A stretch of 11,895 nt of DNA from Acidimicrobiaceae bacterium (GCA_003164275.1 PLSY01000088.1:1-11895); one strand, 5' to 3'. Shown: positions 1 through 6,635, counted from the stretch's first letter. Made by a program: numbers and translations. Notes: generated from the letters alone by a model not told the origin.

Positions 1-2
1 GG

Positions 3-209
3 GGCTTGAGCTGCAGCCCTGAATCGCGGCTGGCGGCGGCGTCACCGCGGCCACGGACTCAATCAGCACAGAGACTACCGAAGTCGCTCCAGCGATCTGC
101 ATCCCACCCGATGCCGATCGCCGCGACCTTGCCGATTGAGCAGATTCTCGATGCAGTGGTGCTTCAGCATGCAGGCCACATCCACGGCAAGACCGTGGTC
201 ACACGGTAA
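3..209 (+). CDS. C-terminal fragment of probable MDR-family (quinone oxidoreductase-like) dehydrogenase
   Basis: The reading frame is open from the left edge of the window and stops with TAA at 207-209, so only the C-terminus is present. The last 30 or so residues (HPMPIAATLPIEQI, then LQHAGHIHGKTVV) resemble the end of medium-chain dehydrogenase/reductases, where a 'leading to GK-x-V-[VL]' strand closes the NADPH-binding lobe. The preceding stretch of about 30 residues is rich in Ser, Pro and Arg and does not look like this family, so a frameshift or a poorly conserved linker is possible. The other two forward frames are closed by stops at 7-9 and 20-22. The assignment rests on the tail alone. 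The gene converges on the thioesterase-like gene, with only 17 bp between the stop codons. Confidence 0.42.
   Translation, partial: GLSCSPESRLAAASPRPRTQSAQRLPKSLQRSASHPMPIAATLPIEQILDAVVLQHAGHIHGKTVVTR
192..207. terminator. Short perfect hairpin at the end of the left-edge gene
   Basis: ACCGTG-gtca-CACGGT forms a perfect 6-bp stem with a 4-nt loop and overlaps the TAA stop at 207-209. It lies between two convergent genes, where a bidirectional terminator is expected. No T-tract follows on either strand, so intrinsic termination is uncertain. Confidence 0.3.
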
Positions 210-226
210 CGACTGCTACACAGCCC

Positions 227-1027
227 TCAGACAGCGACCGCGGCTGCATAGACCAACGTCGTGATCTCATTGTTGGAGAGGTCGATCAACTCGATTTGGA
301 TAGCCGAGTCGGGCCTGTCCCCCAGCAGTGTGGTCCGCGTGCGCACGGGGCCCAATCCGGTTTTCCGCAAGTACCGAAGATCAAGATCTGTCACCACGAA
401 GGACGACCCGAATCTCGTGGCCATGAGATCTTCTGCGGCCGCTTCGGCCACAAGAGCGACCATCGCTCCTTGAAGGGTCCCCGCCGGGTTGAGAAGGTCG
501 GCAGTGAGTTCGACCTGCAGCTTGCCCTCGGCTGCATCAATCACCTCGATCCCGGCTTCGACACGTAGAGGACGAGCAAGTGTCGAGATGCCTCGAAAGA
601 CCGTAGGAATCTGGTCAAGCGGCGTGAGCGGCTTCGGAGGATCGGTCGGCTTGCGAGGCACCTTCGTGAAGCCGATTGCGCCAGTAGCAATCGGAGTCCC
701 CTCGTCGGTTCTCATGTCTACCACCGACGTTGCCGATCGTCGGCCCTGGCGCAGAACCTCGCTCGTTGCATCGATCCGCCGAGGGGCCGGGACGGGGCGC
801 ATTCGCACCGTCATGTCAGAAGTGAGTGTCCACATGTCGGCTTCTCTGTCGAGGGGTATCCCGGCCACTACGTCGATGGCGAACGCCAGCACACTCGCTC
901 GGATAATGCCGCAGTGCAGGGTCTCAGGTTGGGGCCTCACCTCGAGGACCAACTGTCCATCTTCGAGCCGAGCACCGACCCCAAGTCGGCTGTAAAGAGG
1001 CGTTCCTGTCGTCGATACGTCTGTCAC
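227..1027 (-). CDS. Double-hotdog acyl-CoA thioesterase-like protein (PaaI/4HBT superfamily)
   Basis: A 266-aa protein starting at GTG 1027. GGAG lies 5 nt upstream of this start, and the frame upstream (to an ATG at 1192) is Arg/Cys/Pro-rich and unlike the rest, so the short form is preferred. Two halves look like hotdog folds. The N-terminal half has the helix-start segment ETLHCGIIRASVLAFAID (around residues 35-52). The C-terminal half has NPAGTLQGAMVALVAEAA (around residues 180-197), matching the Asn-Pro-x-Gly-x-[LM]-[HQ]-Gly pattern and central acidic residue (Glu195) of PaaI-like thioesterases. The family hydrolyses acyl- or aryl-CoA thioesters in the cytoplasm; the substrate cannot be told from sequence. 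Some double-hotdog proteins are instead hydratases, but the GTLQG motif favours thioesterase. It is divergent from the glycosyltransferase gene. Confidence 0.72.
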   Translation of the reverse strand: MTDVSTTGTPLYSRLGVGARLEDGQLVLEVRPQPETLHCGIIRASVLAFAIDVVAGIPLDREADMWTLTSDMTVRMRPVPAPRRIDATSEVLRQGRRSATSVVDMRTDEGTPIATGAIGFTKVPRKPTDPPKPLTPLDQIPTVFRGISTLARPLRVEAGIEVIDAAEGKLQVELTADLLNPAGTLQGAMVALVAEAAAEDLMATRFGSSFVVTDLDLRYLRKTGLGPVRTRTTLLGDRPDSAIQIELIDLSNNEITTLVYAAAVAV

Positions 1028-1140
1028 GTGGTCTCCAGGGCTGACATGAACTCCAGATGCTAACGGCGAGCGGGGTTTCCCCGGCGAACTCAGCTGTGCG
1101 GGCCGAGTATCCCTTCCCAGCGATTGGATCCCCCACATGC

Positions 1141-1163
1141 CCAGGCGGCGTCCCGCCACCTGG
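1141..1163. repeat. Imperfect 23-bp palindrome in divergent spacer
   Basis: CCAGG-c-GGCG-tcc-CGCC-a-CCTGG pairs 9 of 10 positions around a 3-nt loop. It lies about 115 bp upstream of the thioesterase-like start and 150 bp upstream of the glycosyltransferase start. It could be a regulator site or a cruciform/RNA hairpin. A smaller CGGGG-ttt-CCCCG hairpin is at 1071-1083. Confidence 0.4.
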
Positions 1164-1190
1164 CAACAACGACACTCAAGCTGCCACTCC

Positions 1191-1214
1191 ATTTGGACGA
1201 TGAATCTTCCAAAT
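1191..1214. promoter_or_regulatory. Operator-like inverted repeat ATTTGGA-N10-TCCAAAT
   Basis: A perfect 7-bp inverted repeat with a 10-bp spacer (24 bp overall) sits in the spacer between the divergent thioesterase-like and glycosyltransferase genes, about 100 bp before the latter. The arms are AT-rich against a GC-rich background. The geometry suits a dimeric helix-turn-helix regulator; which one is unknown. Confidence 0.42.
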
Positions 1215-1313
1215 CACAGCGTTGGCGGGAGGCTGCAAAGTGGAGAATCGTTGCATCAGTCGGGTCCCTCGGACCCCATTGAAGTTGTCGTTGTCGACAA
1301 GAGTCGGTTCACT

Positions 1314-2276
1314 ATGACCCTCGTCTCGATCGTCATCCCCGCGCACAACACCGAGGGTTTCCTTGGGGTGACGCTCGACGGCATGCTTGCTCAGACCCAC
1401 GAGGATTGGGAGTGCATAGTTGTCGACGACTCGTCTGAGGACGCCACGCTGGAGGTGGCCGAGCTCTACGCCCACAAGGACGAGCGCATTCGAGCGATCC
1501 ACGTTGAGCACGGCGGTGTGTCGAAGGCCCGCAATGCAGGATTTCGACAGACCAGCGAGTTGGCCGCCTACTGCACCTTCATGGACAGTGATGACGTATG
1601 GACACCCAAGGCTCTCGAGTCCCTCGTCGACACGGCTCGTTCCGCGCCCTCTGCCATCGGATCCCACGGTGTGGCGGAGTTCATCGATGAATCGGGCGCA
1701 CCCACGGATCCCGGCTGGTACGCGGACAAGTGTCTCAAGCGGATCGGACTAGTTGGCAAGTCGCTCCAGGGAATCCCACCCACAACTCCGACGGATTTTT
1801 CCGCCTTACTGGCGGGCGGTTCCATTTTCCCCCCGGGCCTCCTGTTGGTTGAGCGACAGGCCTACGTACGGGCTGGCCCGTTTGACGAATCGCTGGTCGT
1901 CGGCGAGGACTTTGAGATGGTGTCCAGGATTGTCCGGGAGGGGCAACTCGCATTTCTACCTGAAGTGGTCCTCTTCTACCGACGCCATGAGGACAATCGA
2001 TCGGCAAAGCCGGACGCCGCCGAACTGGTCCACCACGCCTATTGCCAGATATTCCACTCACCCCTGAACTCCATGCATCAGCGCGTCATGGCTCGGCGTG
2101 TGTGGAGGGCATTGCAGCGGGAGCGGCTCTCAGGTGATTGGGCGGAAGCTTGGTCGCTCGGTCTGCGGGCTCCGAAGGAGACTGCGAGCTATCTAGCCCG
2201 CAGTGCCCTCGCCGCATGGCGATTCATACGCGGTTACCCAAAGCCAGTTGTTCGCAGGAGTCGGCAGTACTGGTAA
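1314..2276 (+). CDS. Family 2 glycosyltransferase (GT-A fold)
   Basis: A 320-aa protein that transfers a sugar from a nucleotide-sugar donor, presumably onto a cell-envelope or exopolysaccharide acceptor at the inner face of the membrane. The N-terminal GT-A motifs are clear: VSIVIPAHN (4-12), ECIVVDDSSED (33-43), GGVSKARNAG (67-76) and the metal-binding DSDD (91-94). Further on are GEDFEMVSRI (197-206), containing the ED acidic pair expected to supply the catalytic base, and YRRHEDN (222-228), close to the usual Y-R-x-H-x-x-[NS] motif. The C-terminus is basic and has no obvious membrane helix. ATG 1314 is chosen because the family begins directly with VSIVIP; the open frame continues upstream to 1137 but that part is not family-like. 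No strong Shine-Dalgarno is visible. It is alone on its strand before the toxin-antitoxin pair, so no pathway can be named. Confidence 0.88.
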   Translation: MTLVSIVIPAHNTEGFLGVTLDGMLAQTHEDWECIVVDDSSEDATLEVAELYAHKDERIRAIHVEHGGVSKARNAGFRQTSELAAYCTFMDSDDVWTPKALESLVDTARSAPSAIGSHGVAEFIDESGAPTDPGWYADKCLKRIGLVGKSLQGIPPTTPTDFSALLAGGSIFPPGLLLVERQAYVRAGPFDESLVVGEDFEMVSRIVREGQLAFLPEVVLFYRRHEDNRSAKPDAAELVHHAYCQIFHSPLNSMHQRVMARRVWRALQRERLSGDWAEAWSLGLRAPKETASYLARSALAAWRFIRGYPKPVVRRSRQYW

Positions 2277-2373
2277 TCCTCGATTGACGTTGGCGGAAGG
2301 CGTTTCGAATTCAAACCCGCAGCTGTACAACCTGAGCACCGGGCCCTTTTCGGCACGTGTGATGTTGTCACTG

Positions 2374-2394
2374 GTAGTGCTACACTTGACGCAC
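2374..2394 (+). promoter_or_regulatory. Probable leaderless promoter and operator of the toxin-antitoxin pair
   Basis: GTAG-tg-CTAC (2374-2383) is a short palindrome overlapping TACACT (2381-2386), a TANNNT-type -10 element preceded by TG one base upstream. Only 8 nt separate the -10 from the antitoxin ATG at 2395, and no Shine-Dalgarno is present, which fits leaderless transcription. A palindrome on the -10 suits autoregulation by the toxin-antitoxin complex (inference). Confidence 0.42.
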
Positions 2395-2658
2395 ATGGAA
2401 ACCATCGGCGTTAGGGAACTCCAGCAGCATGCATCTGCCGCCCTTCGCCGCGTTGAACGCGGAGAGACGCTCGGAGTGACTGACAGGGGCAGGCTGGTCG
2501 CTGTGTTGACTCCGCCTTCGGCCGCAACTGGAGCGAGCGCTCTTGTCGCCTCGGGCCGAGTGCAGCCCGCACGCCGTCCCTCGACGGAATTGCCCGAGCC
2601 GGTGAAGTCCTCTCGGAAAACCGGAGATGTTCTCGACGATCTGCGTTCGGACCGCTGA
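2395..2658 (+). CDS. Type II antitoxin, Phd/YefM family (VapB-type partner)
   Basis: An 87-aa protein. Residues 1-40 match the Phd/YefM N-terminal DNA-binding fold: METIGVRELQQHASAALRRV followed by a GETLGVTDRGRLVAVLTP segment. The rest is polar and Pro-rich, as expected of the disordered tail that wraps the toxin (residues from about 60 to the DDLRSDR end). It should neutralise the PIN nuclease encoded 6 nt downstream and, with it, repress the operon. The frame stays open upstream to 2203 inside the glycosyltransferase, but the family start and the -10 element place initiation at ATG 2395. Confidence 0.87.
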   Translation: METIGVRELQQHASAALRRVERGETLGVTDRGRLVAVLTPPSAATGASALVASGRVQPARRPSTELPEPVKSSRKTGDVLDDLRSDR

Positions 2659-2664
2659 GCCCAT

Positions 2665-3051
2665 TTGGTTTGGTATCTCGACACGTCTGCGTTCCTCAAA
2701 CTGGTTGTGGACGAGGACTCGTCGTCAGCAATGCGAGCCTGGCACTCGGCGAATGAAGGACTGTGGTCCTCGCAACTCCTGCGCACTGAAGCGCTACGAG
2801 CGGCGCAACGCCTCCGAATCGATCCCCAATCGGTTGAACAGGCGCTGGATACGGTCTCACTGGTGCTACCAAGCGTCGCCACGTACACGGCTGCGGGCCT
2901 CCTCCAGCCCACAGGACTCCGATCACTCGATGCTCTGCATTTGGCGGTTGCCCTAGAGATCGGCTCAGATCTCCAGGGCATGGTGGTCTATGACCAACGA
3001 CTAATCGACGCTGCTCGCGAGAACTCCCTCCAGGTGGTGGCTCCGACGTAG
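2665..3051 (+). CDS. vapC: PIN-domain ribonuclease toxin (VapC family)
   Basis: A 128-aa protein, the usual VapC length. The PIN acidic residues are all present: Asp6 in WYLDTSAFLKL, Glu42 in LRTEALRAA, Asp89 in LRSLDALHLA, and Asp110 in VVYDQRL. Such proteins bind Mg2+ and cleave RNA (tRNA or rRNA loops in studied cases), stopping translation when the antitoxin is degraded. The start is TTG 2665, 6 nt after the antitoxin stop; there is no in-frame ATG nearby and the second residue already begins the first PIN strand. The weak start may keep the toxin below the antitoxin level (inference). The symbol indicates the family only. Confidence 0.88.
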   Translation: MVWYLDTSAFLKLVVDEDSSSAMRAWHSANEGLWSSQLLRTEALRAAQRLRIDPQSVEQALDTVSLVLPSVATYTAAGLLQPTGLRSLDALHLAVALEIGSDLQGMVVYDQRLIDAARENSLQVVAPT

Positions 3052-3062
3052 CACCAGCGGCG

Positions 3063-3093
3063 GTCGGGCCTCAGACGAGCCTGACTGCCCGGC
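3063..3093. terminator. Probable bidirectional terminator hairpin
   Basis: It lies between the convergent toxin (stop at 3051) and transporter (stop at 3097) genes. GTCGGGC (3063-3069) pairs with GCCCGGC (3087-3093) with one G-T wobble, and inside it TCAG (3071-3074) pairs with CTGA (3081-3084) around a 6-nt loop. There is no clear T-tract, which is common in high-GC genomes. Confidence 0.48.
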
Positions 3094-3096
3094 GTA

Positions 3097-4578
3097 TCAC
3101 AGCTCGACGATCACCAGGTCCTTGGCGAACTCCTCGGTGTCGACTGCTTTGGCCTCGCTGGATGCCGCGTTGAGCTTGGGGAGGAGCGTGGCGAGAAGCA
3201 CGCCGACGATCATGACGCACCCAGTGATCAGGAATGCAGCCCGATACCCGGCGGTCAACGCCACATCGGCGGAGTGATGGGCCCGCTCGTGGCTGGCCAC
3301 GATGCTCGTGGCCACAGTGGCCATGATGGCCAAGCCAACGGCACCACCGATCTGTCGCGTGGTGTTGATCAAACCCGAGGCGAGGCCCGCTTCGTGGACT
3401 GGGACTCCAGCTGTGGCGGACAAGGTCATGGGAATGAACGACAGGCCGAATCCCAGTCCGATGAGGATCTCCGGCCCAAGAACATGGATCAGGAATGCAT
3501 CGCCGGCCTGAACACCGGACAGCCACAACGCTCCGATGCCGGCTATACCCAGTCCCAGCATCAGCTGGTTCCGGGCTCCGACGATGTGCACGATCCGAGA
3601 AGCGATCAAGGCTCCTGCCAACGTAAGGAGGCCCACGGGCAAGAAGGCCAGCCCGGCGCGCAGCGGACTGTATCCGTCCACATTTTGGAGGAAAAGAGAC
3701 AGAAAGAAGTAGGTGCCGAAGATGCCGGCACCGACCGTGACCCCGATGCCGTTGGCCACCGACAGGGATCGACGCTTGAAGATGGACAGCGGAATGAGCG
3801 GATCAGTGGCAAATCTGGACTCGGTGACGAAGAACACAGCGAGCAAGAGGATGCCGATAGCGATCGTCACGATGGTCTGGGTCGAGCCCCACGCATGGAC
3901 ATCCGTGCTGACGATGCCGTAGACGAGCACGGCTAGTCCGGCGGTCACGGTGATCGCTCCGGTGAGGTCAAGTGACTTACGAGGGCCTCGCTGCTCAGTC
4001 CGGGGCAGGGCAACCCAGGCTCCGGCCAACAGCACGATGCCGATCGGAACATTGACGAAGAGGACCCACCGCCAGTTGAGAAGACTCGTGAGAATGCCCC
4101 CGATCAGCACGCCGGCCGCAGCGCCGCTTGCCGCAGTCGCCCCCCAGGCACCGAGTGCCCGCCGGCGGTCATCGGGATCAGTGAAGGCGGTAACCAGGAT
4201 GCTCAGGGTCGCCGGCGCCAGGATTGCCCCACCGATTCCTTGGGCGGCCCGAGCTGTGATCAGCCATGTACCGTTCTGGGCAAAACCGCCGATCAGGCTA
4301 CAGACGGTGAAGACGGTGAGTCCGAGGATGAAGATGTGGCGGCGTCCGAAGAGGTCGGCCGCCCGACCGCCCAACATCAGGAACCCGGCGAAGGTGAGGG
4401 TGTAGGCGTTGACCACCCACTGCTCACCGGCCACGGACAGACCGAGGTCCGCACGCATCTGAGGAAGTGCCACGTTGACGATGGCCACGTCCAGCACCAC
4501 CATGAACTGCGCAGCACAGCAGATGGCCAGCACGGCCCACGTCGGTATGGACCGAACTCTTGTTGTGATTGCGCCCAT
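3097..4578 (-). CDS. MFS drug-efflux transporter, DHA2 family (EmrB/QacA type, 14 TM)
   Basis: A 493-aa membrane protein, the normal length for 14-TM DHA2 proton antiporters that export drugs or toxic organic compounds. Signature motifs are present: LDVAIVNVALP (29-39) in TM1; GGRAADLFGRRH (70-81), motif A after TM2; ITARAAQGIGGA with Arg110 (motif B); and GAAAGVLIGG (152-161) followed by LNWRWVLFVNVPIG (167-180), motif C and the DHA2-typical loop. About 14 hydrophobic segments follow one another to a short polar tail. ATG 4578 has a good AAAGGAG 7 nt upstream. The tetR-like gene lies upstream on the same strand, with 201 bp between them that contain an inverted repeat placed to act as an operator. 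The substrate cannot be predicted. Confidence 0.93.
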   Translation of the reverse strand: MGAITTRVRSIPTWAVLAICCAAQFMVVLDVAIVNVALPQMRADLGLSVAGEQWVVNAYTLTFAGFLMLGGRAADLFGRRHIFILGLTVFTVCSLIGGFAQNGTWLITARAAQGIGGAILAPATLSILVTAFTDPDDRRRALGAWGATAASGAAAGVLIGGILTSLLNWRWVLFVNVPIGIVLLAGAWVALPRTEQRGPRKSLDLTGAITVTAGLAVLVYGIVSTDVHAWGSTQTIVTIAIGILLLAVFFVTESRFATDPLIPLSIFKRRSLSVANGIGVTVGAGIFGTYFFLSLFLQNVDGYSPLRAGLAFLPVGLLTLAGALIASRIVHIVGARNQLMLGLGIAGIGALWLSGVQAGDAFLIHVLGPEILIGLGFGLSFIPMTLSATAGVPVHEAGLASGLINTTRQIGGAVGLAIMATVATSIVASHERAHHSADVALTAGYRAAFLITGCVMIVGVLLATLLPKLNAASSEAKAVDTEEFAKDLVIVEL

Positions 4579-4637
4579 CGCGCAGCTCCTTTGACGTCGT
4601 CCGAGATCTTCCTGGCGGCTCGAGCCGCGGAGATTGG

Positions 4638-4661
4638 TTACCTCTCTTAACGTTGAGGTAA
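4638..4661 (-). promoter_or_regulatory. Operator TTACCTC-N10-GAGGTAA over the transporter promoter
   Basis: A perfect 7-bp inverted repeat with a 10-bp spacer lies 60-83 bp upstream of the transporter start. On the minus strand a weak promoter fits across it: TTACCT (4661-4656) as -35 and ACCAAT (4638-4633) as -10, with a 17-nt spacer. A protein bound here would block polymerase. The nearby TetR regulator is the obvious candidate (inference). Confidence 0.58.
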
Positions 4662-4699
4662 GTGCGATCTATTCCCCTCGGACGGATCTCACCCGGGCA

Positions 4700-4776
4700 A
4701 AGAAGGCCAAGTCGCCGGTTTCCACGTCAGGGTCCCGTTCCTCCAAATCGGCAGGACTCCCTGACTGTCCCTTCTT
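4700..4776 (-). terminator. Nested inverted repeats after the tetR-type gene
   Basis: Outer arms AAGAAGG (4700-4706) and CCTTCTT (4770-4776) enclose inner arms GTCAGGG (4726-4732) and CCCTGAC (4759-4765). All four are perfect. The element starts 4 nt after the tetR-type stop on the minus strand, so it could end that transcript or form a leader structure ahead of the transporter. The inner loop is 26 nt, longer than in a classic terminator, and no run of T follows. Confidence 0.33.
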
Positions 4777-4779
4777 GGT

Positions 4780-5424
4780 TCAGCCGCCTGAAGGACCCGT
4801 TGCGGCATAGCGCAGGCCGTCGACCAGGAGTGCAACCATTCGCTGGCTGTATGCGGCCCCCTCGCCGGCCACCGGCAGGCACAGGCCGGCGACGGCGTAG
4901 AGGAGATCCTTCGGACTGATGTCGGCACGAACATCGCCGTTCGCCTCTGCGGCTTCGAGCAGTGACCCGAGAGTGGGCTCGAGTCGCTGCAGGAAATAGC
5001 CGGGCAGGGCGTCGAACGCCGGATCGCCCGAGTGCAGAGCGGCAGCGAGCCCTCGTTTGGTTGCGAGGAACTCGGTGTACCGCTCAAGCCACTTGGCGAG
5101 GGCAACCACCGGCCGGTGCGCTCCGCTCAGCGCCGGGGCGGCGTCAGCACATGCATCCACCTCGCGCTGGAATACGGCCCTGACCAGGTCCGAGCGCTGA
5201 GGGAAGTGCCGGTACAGCGTTCCGACGCCGACGCCGGCCAGATCTGCGATCTCTTTCGCCGGAGCGTCTACGCCCGACGTGCTGAATACTGCCTTGGCCG
5301 CCTCGAGCAGTGAGACGATGTTGCGCTGAGCGTCGACGCGCAGCCGTCGCGGTTCACGGTCGGATGCACCCTGGCTCGTCGATCCGCCCGAGTCAGTTCC
5401 GATGGATACCGGCTTCACGGTCAC
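4780..5424 (-). CDS. TetR/AcrR-family transcriptional repressor
   Basis: A 214-aa protein. After a polar N-terminal extension of about 30 residues comes the TetR DNA-binding domain: helix 1 at about 34-50 (RNIVSLLEAAKAVFSTSG) and the helix-turn-helix at about 55-74 with AKEIADLAGVGVGTLYRHF, a strong family match. The C-terminal two thirds is an all-helical ligand-binding and dimerisation domain without a recognisable ligand signature. Such proteins leave DNA when they bind a small hydrophobic molecule. The start is GTG 5424 with GAGGAG 4 nt upstream; a second GTG at 5418 has better spacing (10 nt), so the true start may be two codons later. It is divergent from the aldo/keto reductase and upstream of the efflux gene, so it probably controls one or both. 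Confidence 0.92.
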   Translation of the reverse strand: MTVKPVSIGTDSGGSTSQGASDREPRRLRVDAQRNIVSLLEAAKAVFSTSGVDAPAKEIADLAGVGVGTLYRHFPQRSDLVRAVFQREVDACADAAPALSGAHRPVVALAKWLERYTEFLATKRGLAAALHSGDPAFDALPGYFLQRLEPTLGSLLEAAEANGDVRADISPKDLLYAVAGLCLPVAGEGAAYSQRMVALLVDGLRYAATGPSGG

Positions 5425-5437
5425 AGCACTCCTCTAC

Positions 5438-5466
5438 TTGCTTTCCGGAACCTCTTTCCATATAGT
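5438..5466 (+). promoter_or_regulatory. Promoter of the aldo/keto reductase gene
   Basis: TTGCTT (5438-5443), a 17-nt spacer and TATAGT (5461-5466) make a good sigma-70/SigA-type promoter, about 85 nt before the reductase start. It lies in the 126-bp spacer shared with the divergent tetR-type gene. Confidence 0.6.
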
Positions 5467-5483
5467 TCTGGAAGGGCATTCCA
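5443..5483. promoter_or_regulatory. Clustered TTCC/GGAA inverted repeats over the reductase promoter
   Basis: The order is TTCCGGAA (5443-5450, palindrome), TTCCA (5456-5460), TGGAA (5469-5473) and TTCCA (5479-5483). TTCCA-N8-TGGAA brackets the -10 element TATAGT, and TGGAA-N5-TTCCA follows the predicted transcription start. The position is ideal for repression by the divergent TetR-type regulator, although the arms differ from the TTACCTC site upstream of the transporter. Confidence 0.48.
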
Positions 5484-5550
5484 CTTCCGAATCAGGATAG
5501 GGCATGGCCGGAGCGCCCACCACCTTCGGACACGAATCAGGGAGAAAGAC

Positions 5551-6594
5551 ATGCAGTACCGCACCCTCGGTCTGACCGGCATCAAGGTCACCCCTTATGC
5601 ACTCGGCGCAATGATGTTCGGGGCCATCGGCAACCCTGACCACGACGACTCGATTCGCATGATCCACAAGGCGTTGGATGCTGGCATCAACTTCGTCGAC
5701 ACCGCCGATGTGTACTCCCGAGGCGAGTCCGAGGAGATCGTAGGCAAGGCGCTCAAGGGTCGCCGTGAAGGCATCGTCCTCGCCACCAAGCTGAGCCGCC
5801 CGATGGGCGACGATCCGAATCAGCAGGGCACCTCGCGGCGCTGGATCATGACCGCTGTCGAGAACTCGCTGCGCCGCTTGCAGACCGATCACATCGACCT
5901 CTACCAAATCCACCGGCCGGATCCCGAGACCGACATCGAGGAAACGCTCTCCGCCCTGTCGGATCTGATCCACAGTGGAAAGGTCCGTGCGATCGGATCC
6001 TCGACGATGCCCGCATCTGACATGGTCGAGGCCCAATGGGTCGCAGAGCGGCGGGGCCTTGAACGGTTCCGCACCGAACAGCCGCCCTACTCAATCCTCG
6101 ATCGCGGCATCGAAGCGGAGGTACTGCCCGTTGCCCAGCGCTACGGGATGGGCACGCTGGTGTGGAGCCCGCTCGCCATGGGCATGCTCACCGGGCGCAT
6201 CCGCAAGGGAAAGCAGACGGACCTCCGTAGGGCTGGCATGTTCACGAGCTTCAGCGACGAGCGGCGGCTCGACGTCGTCGAAGAGATCATCCCGCTGGCC
6301 GAAGAGGCGGGCCTGCCGTTGACGCATCTCGCAGTGGCATTCGCCATCTCTCACCCGGGTGTGACCAGCGCCATCATCGGGCCACGGACCATGGAACAAC
6401 TCGACGACCTGCTCGCCGGTATTGATGTAACGCTCACCGACGAGATCCTTGACCGGATCGACGAGATCGTTCCCCCTGGCACCAACATTGGCGCACCGAA
6501 CCAGGCTGCCTACTTGCCCCCGCCACTGCAGAAGTTGAGCCTCCGCCGCCGCCCCTTCAGTGAACGCGGCGCCACTTCGACACCGGAAAGCTAA
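5551..6594 (+). CDS. Aldo/keto reductase
   Basis: A 347-aa cytoplasmic NADPH-dependent oxidoreductase that reduces aldehydes or ketones to alcohols. The AKR catalytic tetrad is present: Asp50 and Tyr55 in FVDTADVYSRGESEE, Lys80 in LATKLS, and His121 in LYQIHRPD. The cofactor-binding end is recognisable from SPLAMGMLTG and TSAIIGPRTMEQLDDLL. Length and layout match the bacterial AKR group that includes YajO/Tas-like and YhdN-like proteins rather than the shorter AKR5 type. ATG 5551 has GGGAGA 7 nt upstream. The divergent tetR-type gene suggests induction by a toxic carbonyl or related compound, together with the efflux pump (inference). The last 20 residues are basic and Ser-rich and probably flexible. 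Confidence 0.93.
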   Translation: MQYRTLGLTGIKVTPYALGAMMFGAIGNPDHDDSIRMIHKALDAGINFVDTADVYSRGESEEIVGKALKGRREGIVLATKLSRPMGDDPNQQGTSRRWIMTAVENSLRRLQTDHIDLYQIHRPDPETDIEETLSALSDLIHSGKVRAIGSSTMPASDMVEAQWVAERRGLERFRTEQPPYSILDRGIEAEVLPVAQRYGMGTLVWSPLAMGMLTGRIRKGKQTDLRRAGMFTSFSDERRLDVVEEIIPLAEEAGLPLTHLAVAFAISHPGVTSAIIGPRTMEQLDDLLAGIDVTLTDEILDRIDEIVPPGTNIGAPNQAAYLPPPLQKLSLRRRPFSERGATSTPES

Positions 6595-6602
6595 GGCATT
6601 CT

Positions 6603-6621
6603 CTCAGCTTGCATGGCTGAG
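6603..6621 (+). terminator. Hairpin 9 nt after the reductase stop
   Basis: CTCAGC (6603-6608) and GCTGAG (6616-6621) form a perfect 6-bp stem with a 7-nt loop. The position suits a terminator for the reductase transcript. No T-tract follows. Confidence 0.4.
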
Positions 6622-6635
6622 GCAGGCATTGCGGG

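Noticed and set aside
489..995. 168-aa open frame opposite the thioesterase-like gene
   Set aside because: Ser/Arg/Thr-rich antisense frame with no domain; the minus-strand gene has hotdog motifs and a ribosome-binding site.
1028..1192. N-terminal extension of the thioesterase-like protein to an ATG at 1192
   Set aside because: The extra residues are Arg/Cys/Pro-rich and unlike hotdog proteins, whereas GTG 1027 has GGAG 5 nt upstream.
1137..1313. N-terminal extension of the glycosyltransferase to an ATG at 1137
   Set aside because: The added 59 residues match nothing in the family, cross both inverted repeats of the divergent spacer, and lack a convincing ribosome-binding site. The GT-A domain begins right at 1314.
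2290..2330. tRNA-like TTCGAATTC stretch before the antitoxin gene
   Set aside because: A T-arm was considered on both strands, but the flanking bases do not pair as a T-stem and no acceptor stem or anticodon arm can be drawn.
3274..3936. 220-aa open frame opposite the efflux gene
   Set aside because: It is hydrophilic, Asp/Gln/Gly-rich and exactly antisense to transmembrane codons of a clear transporter, so it is a shadow frame.
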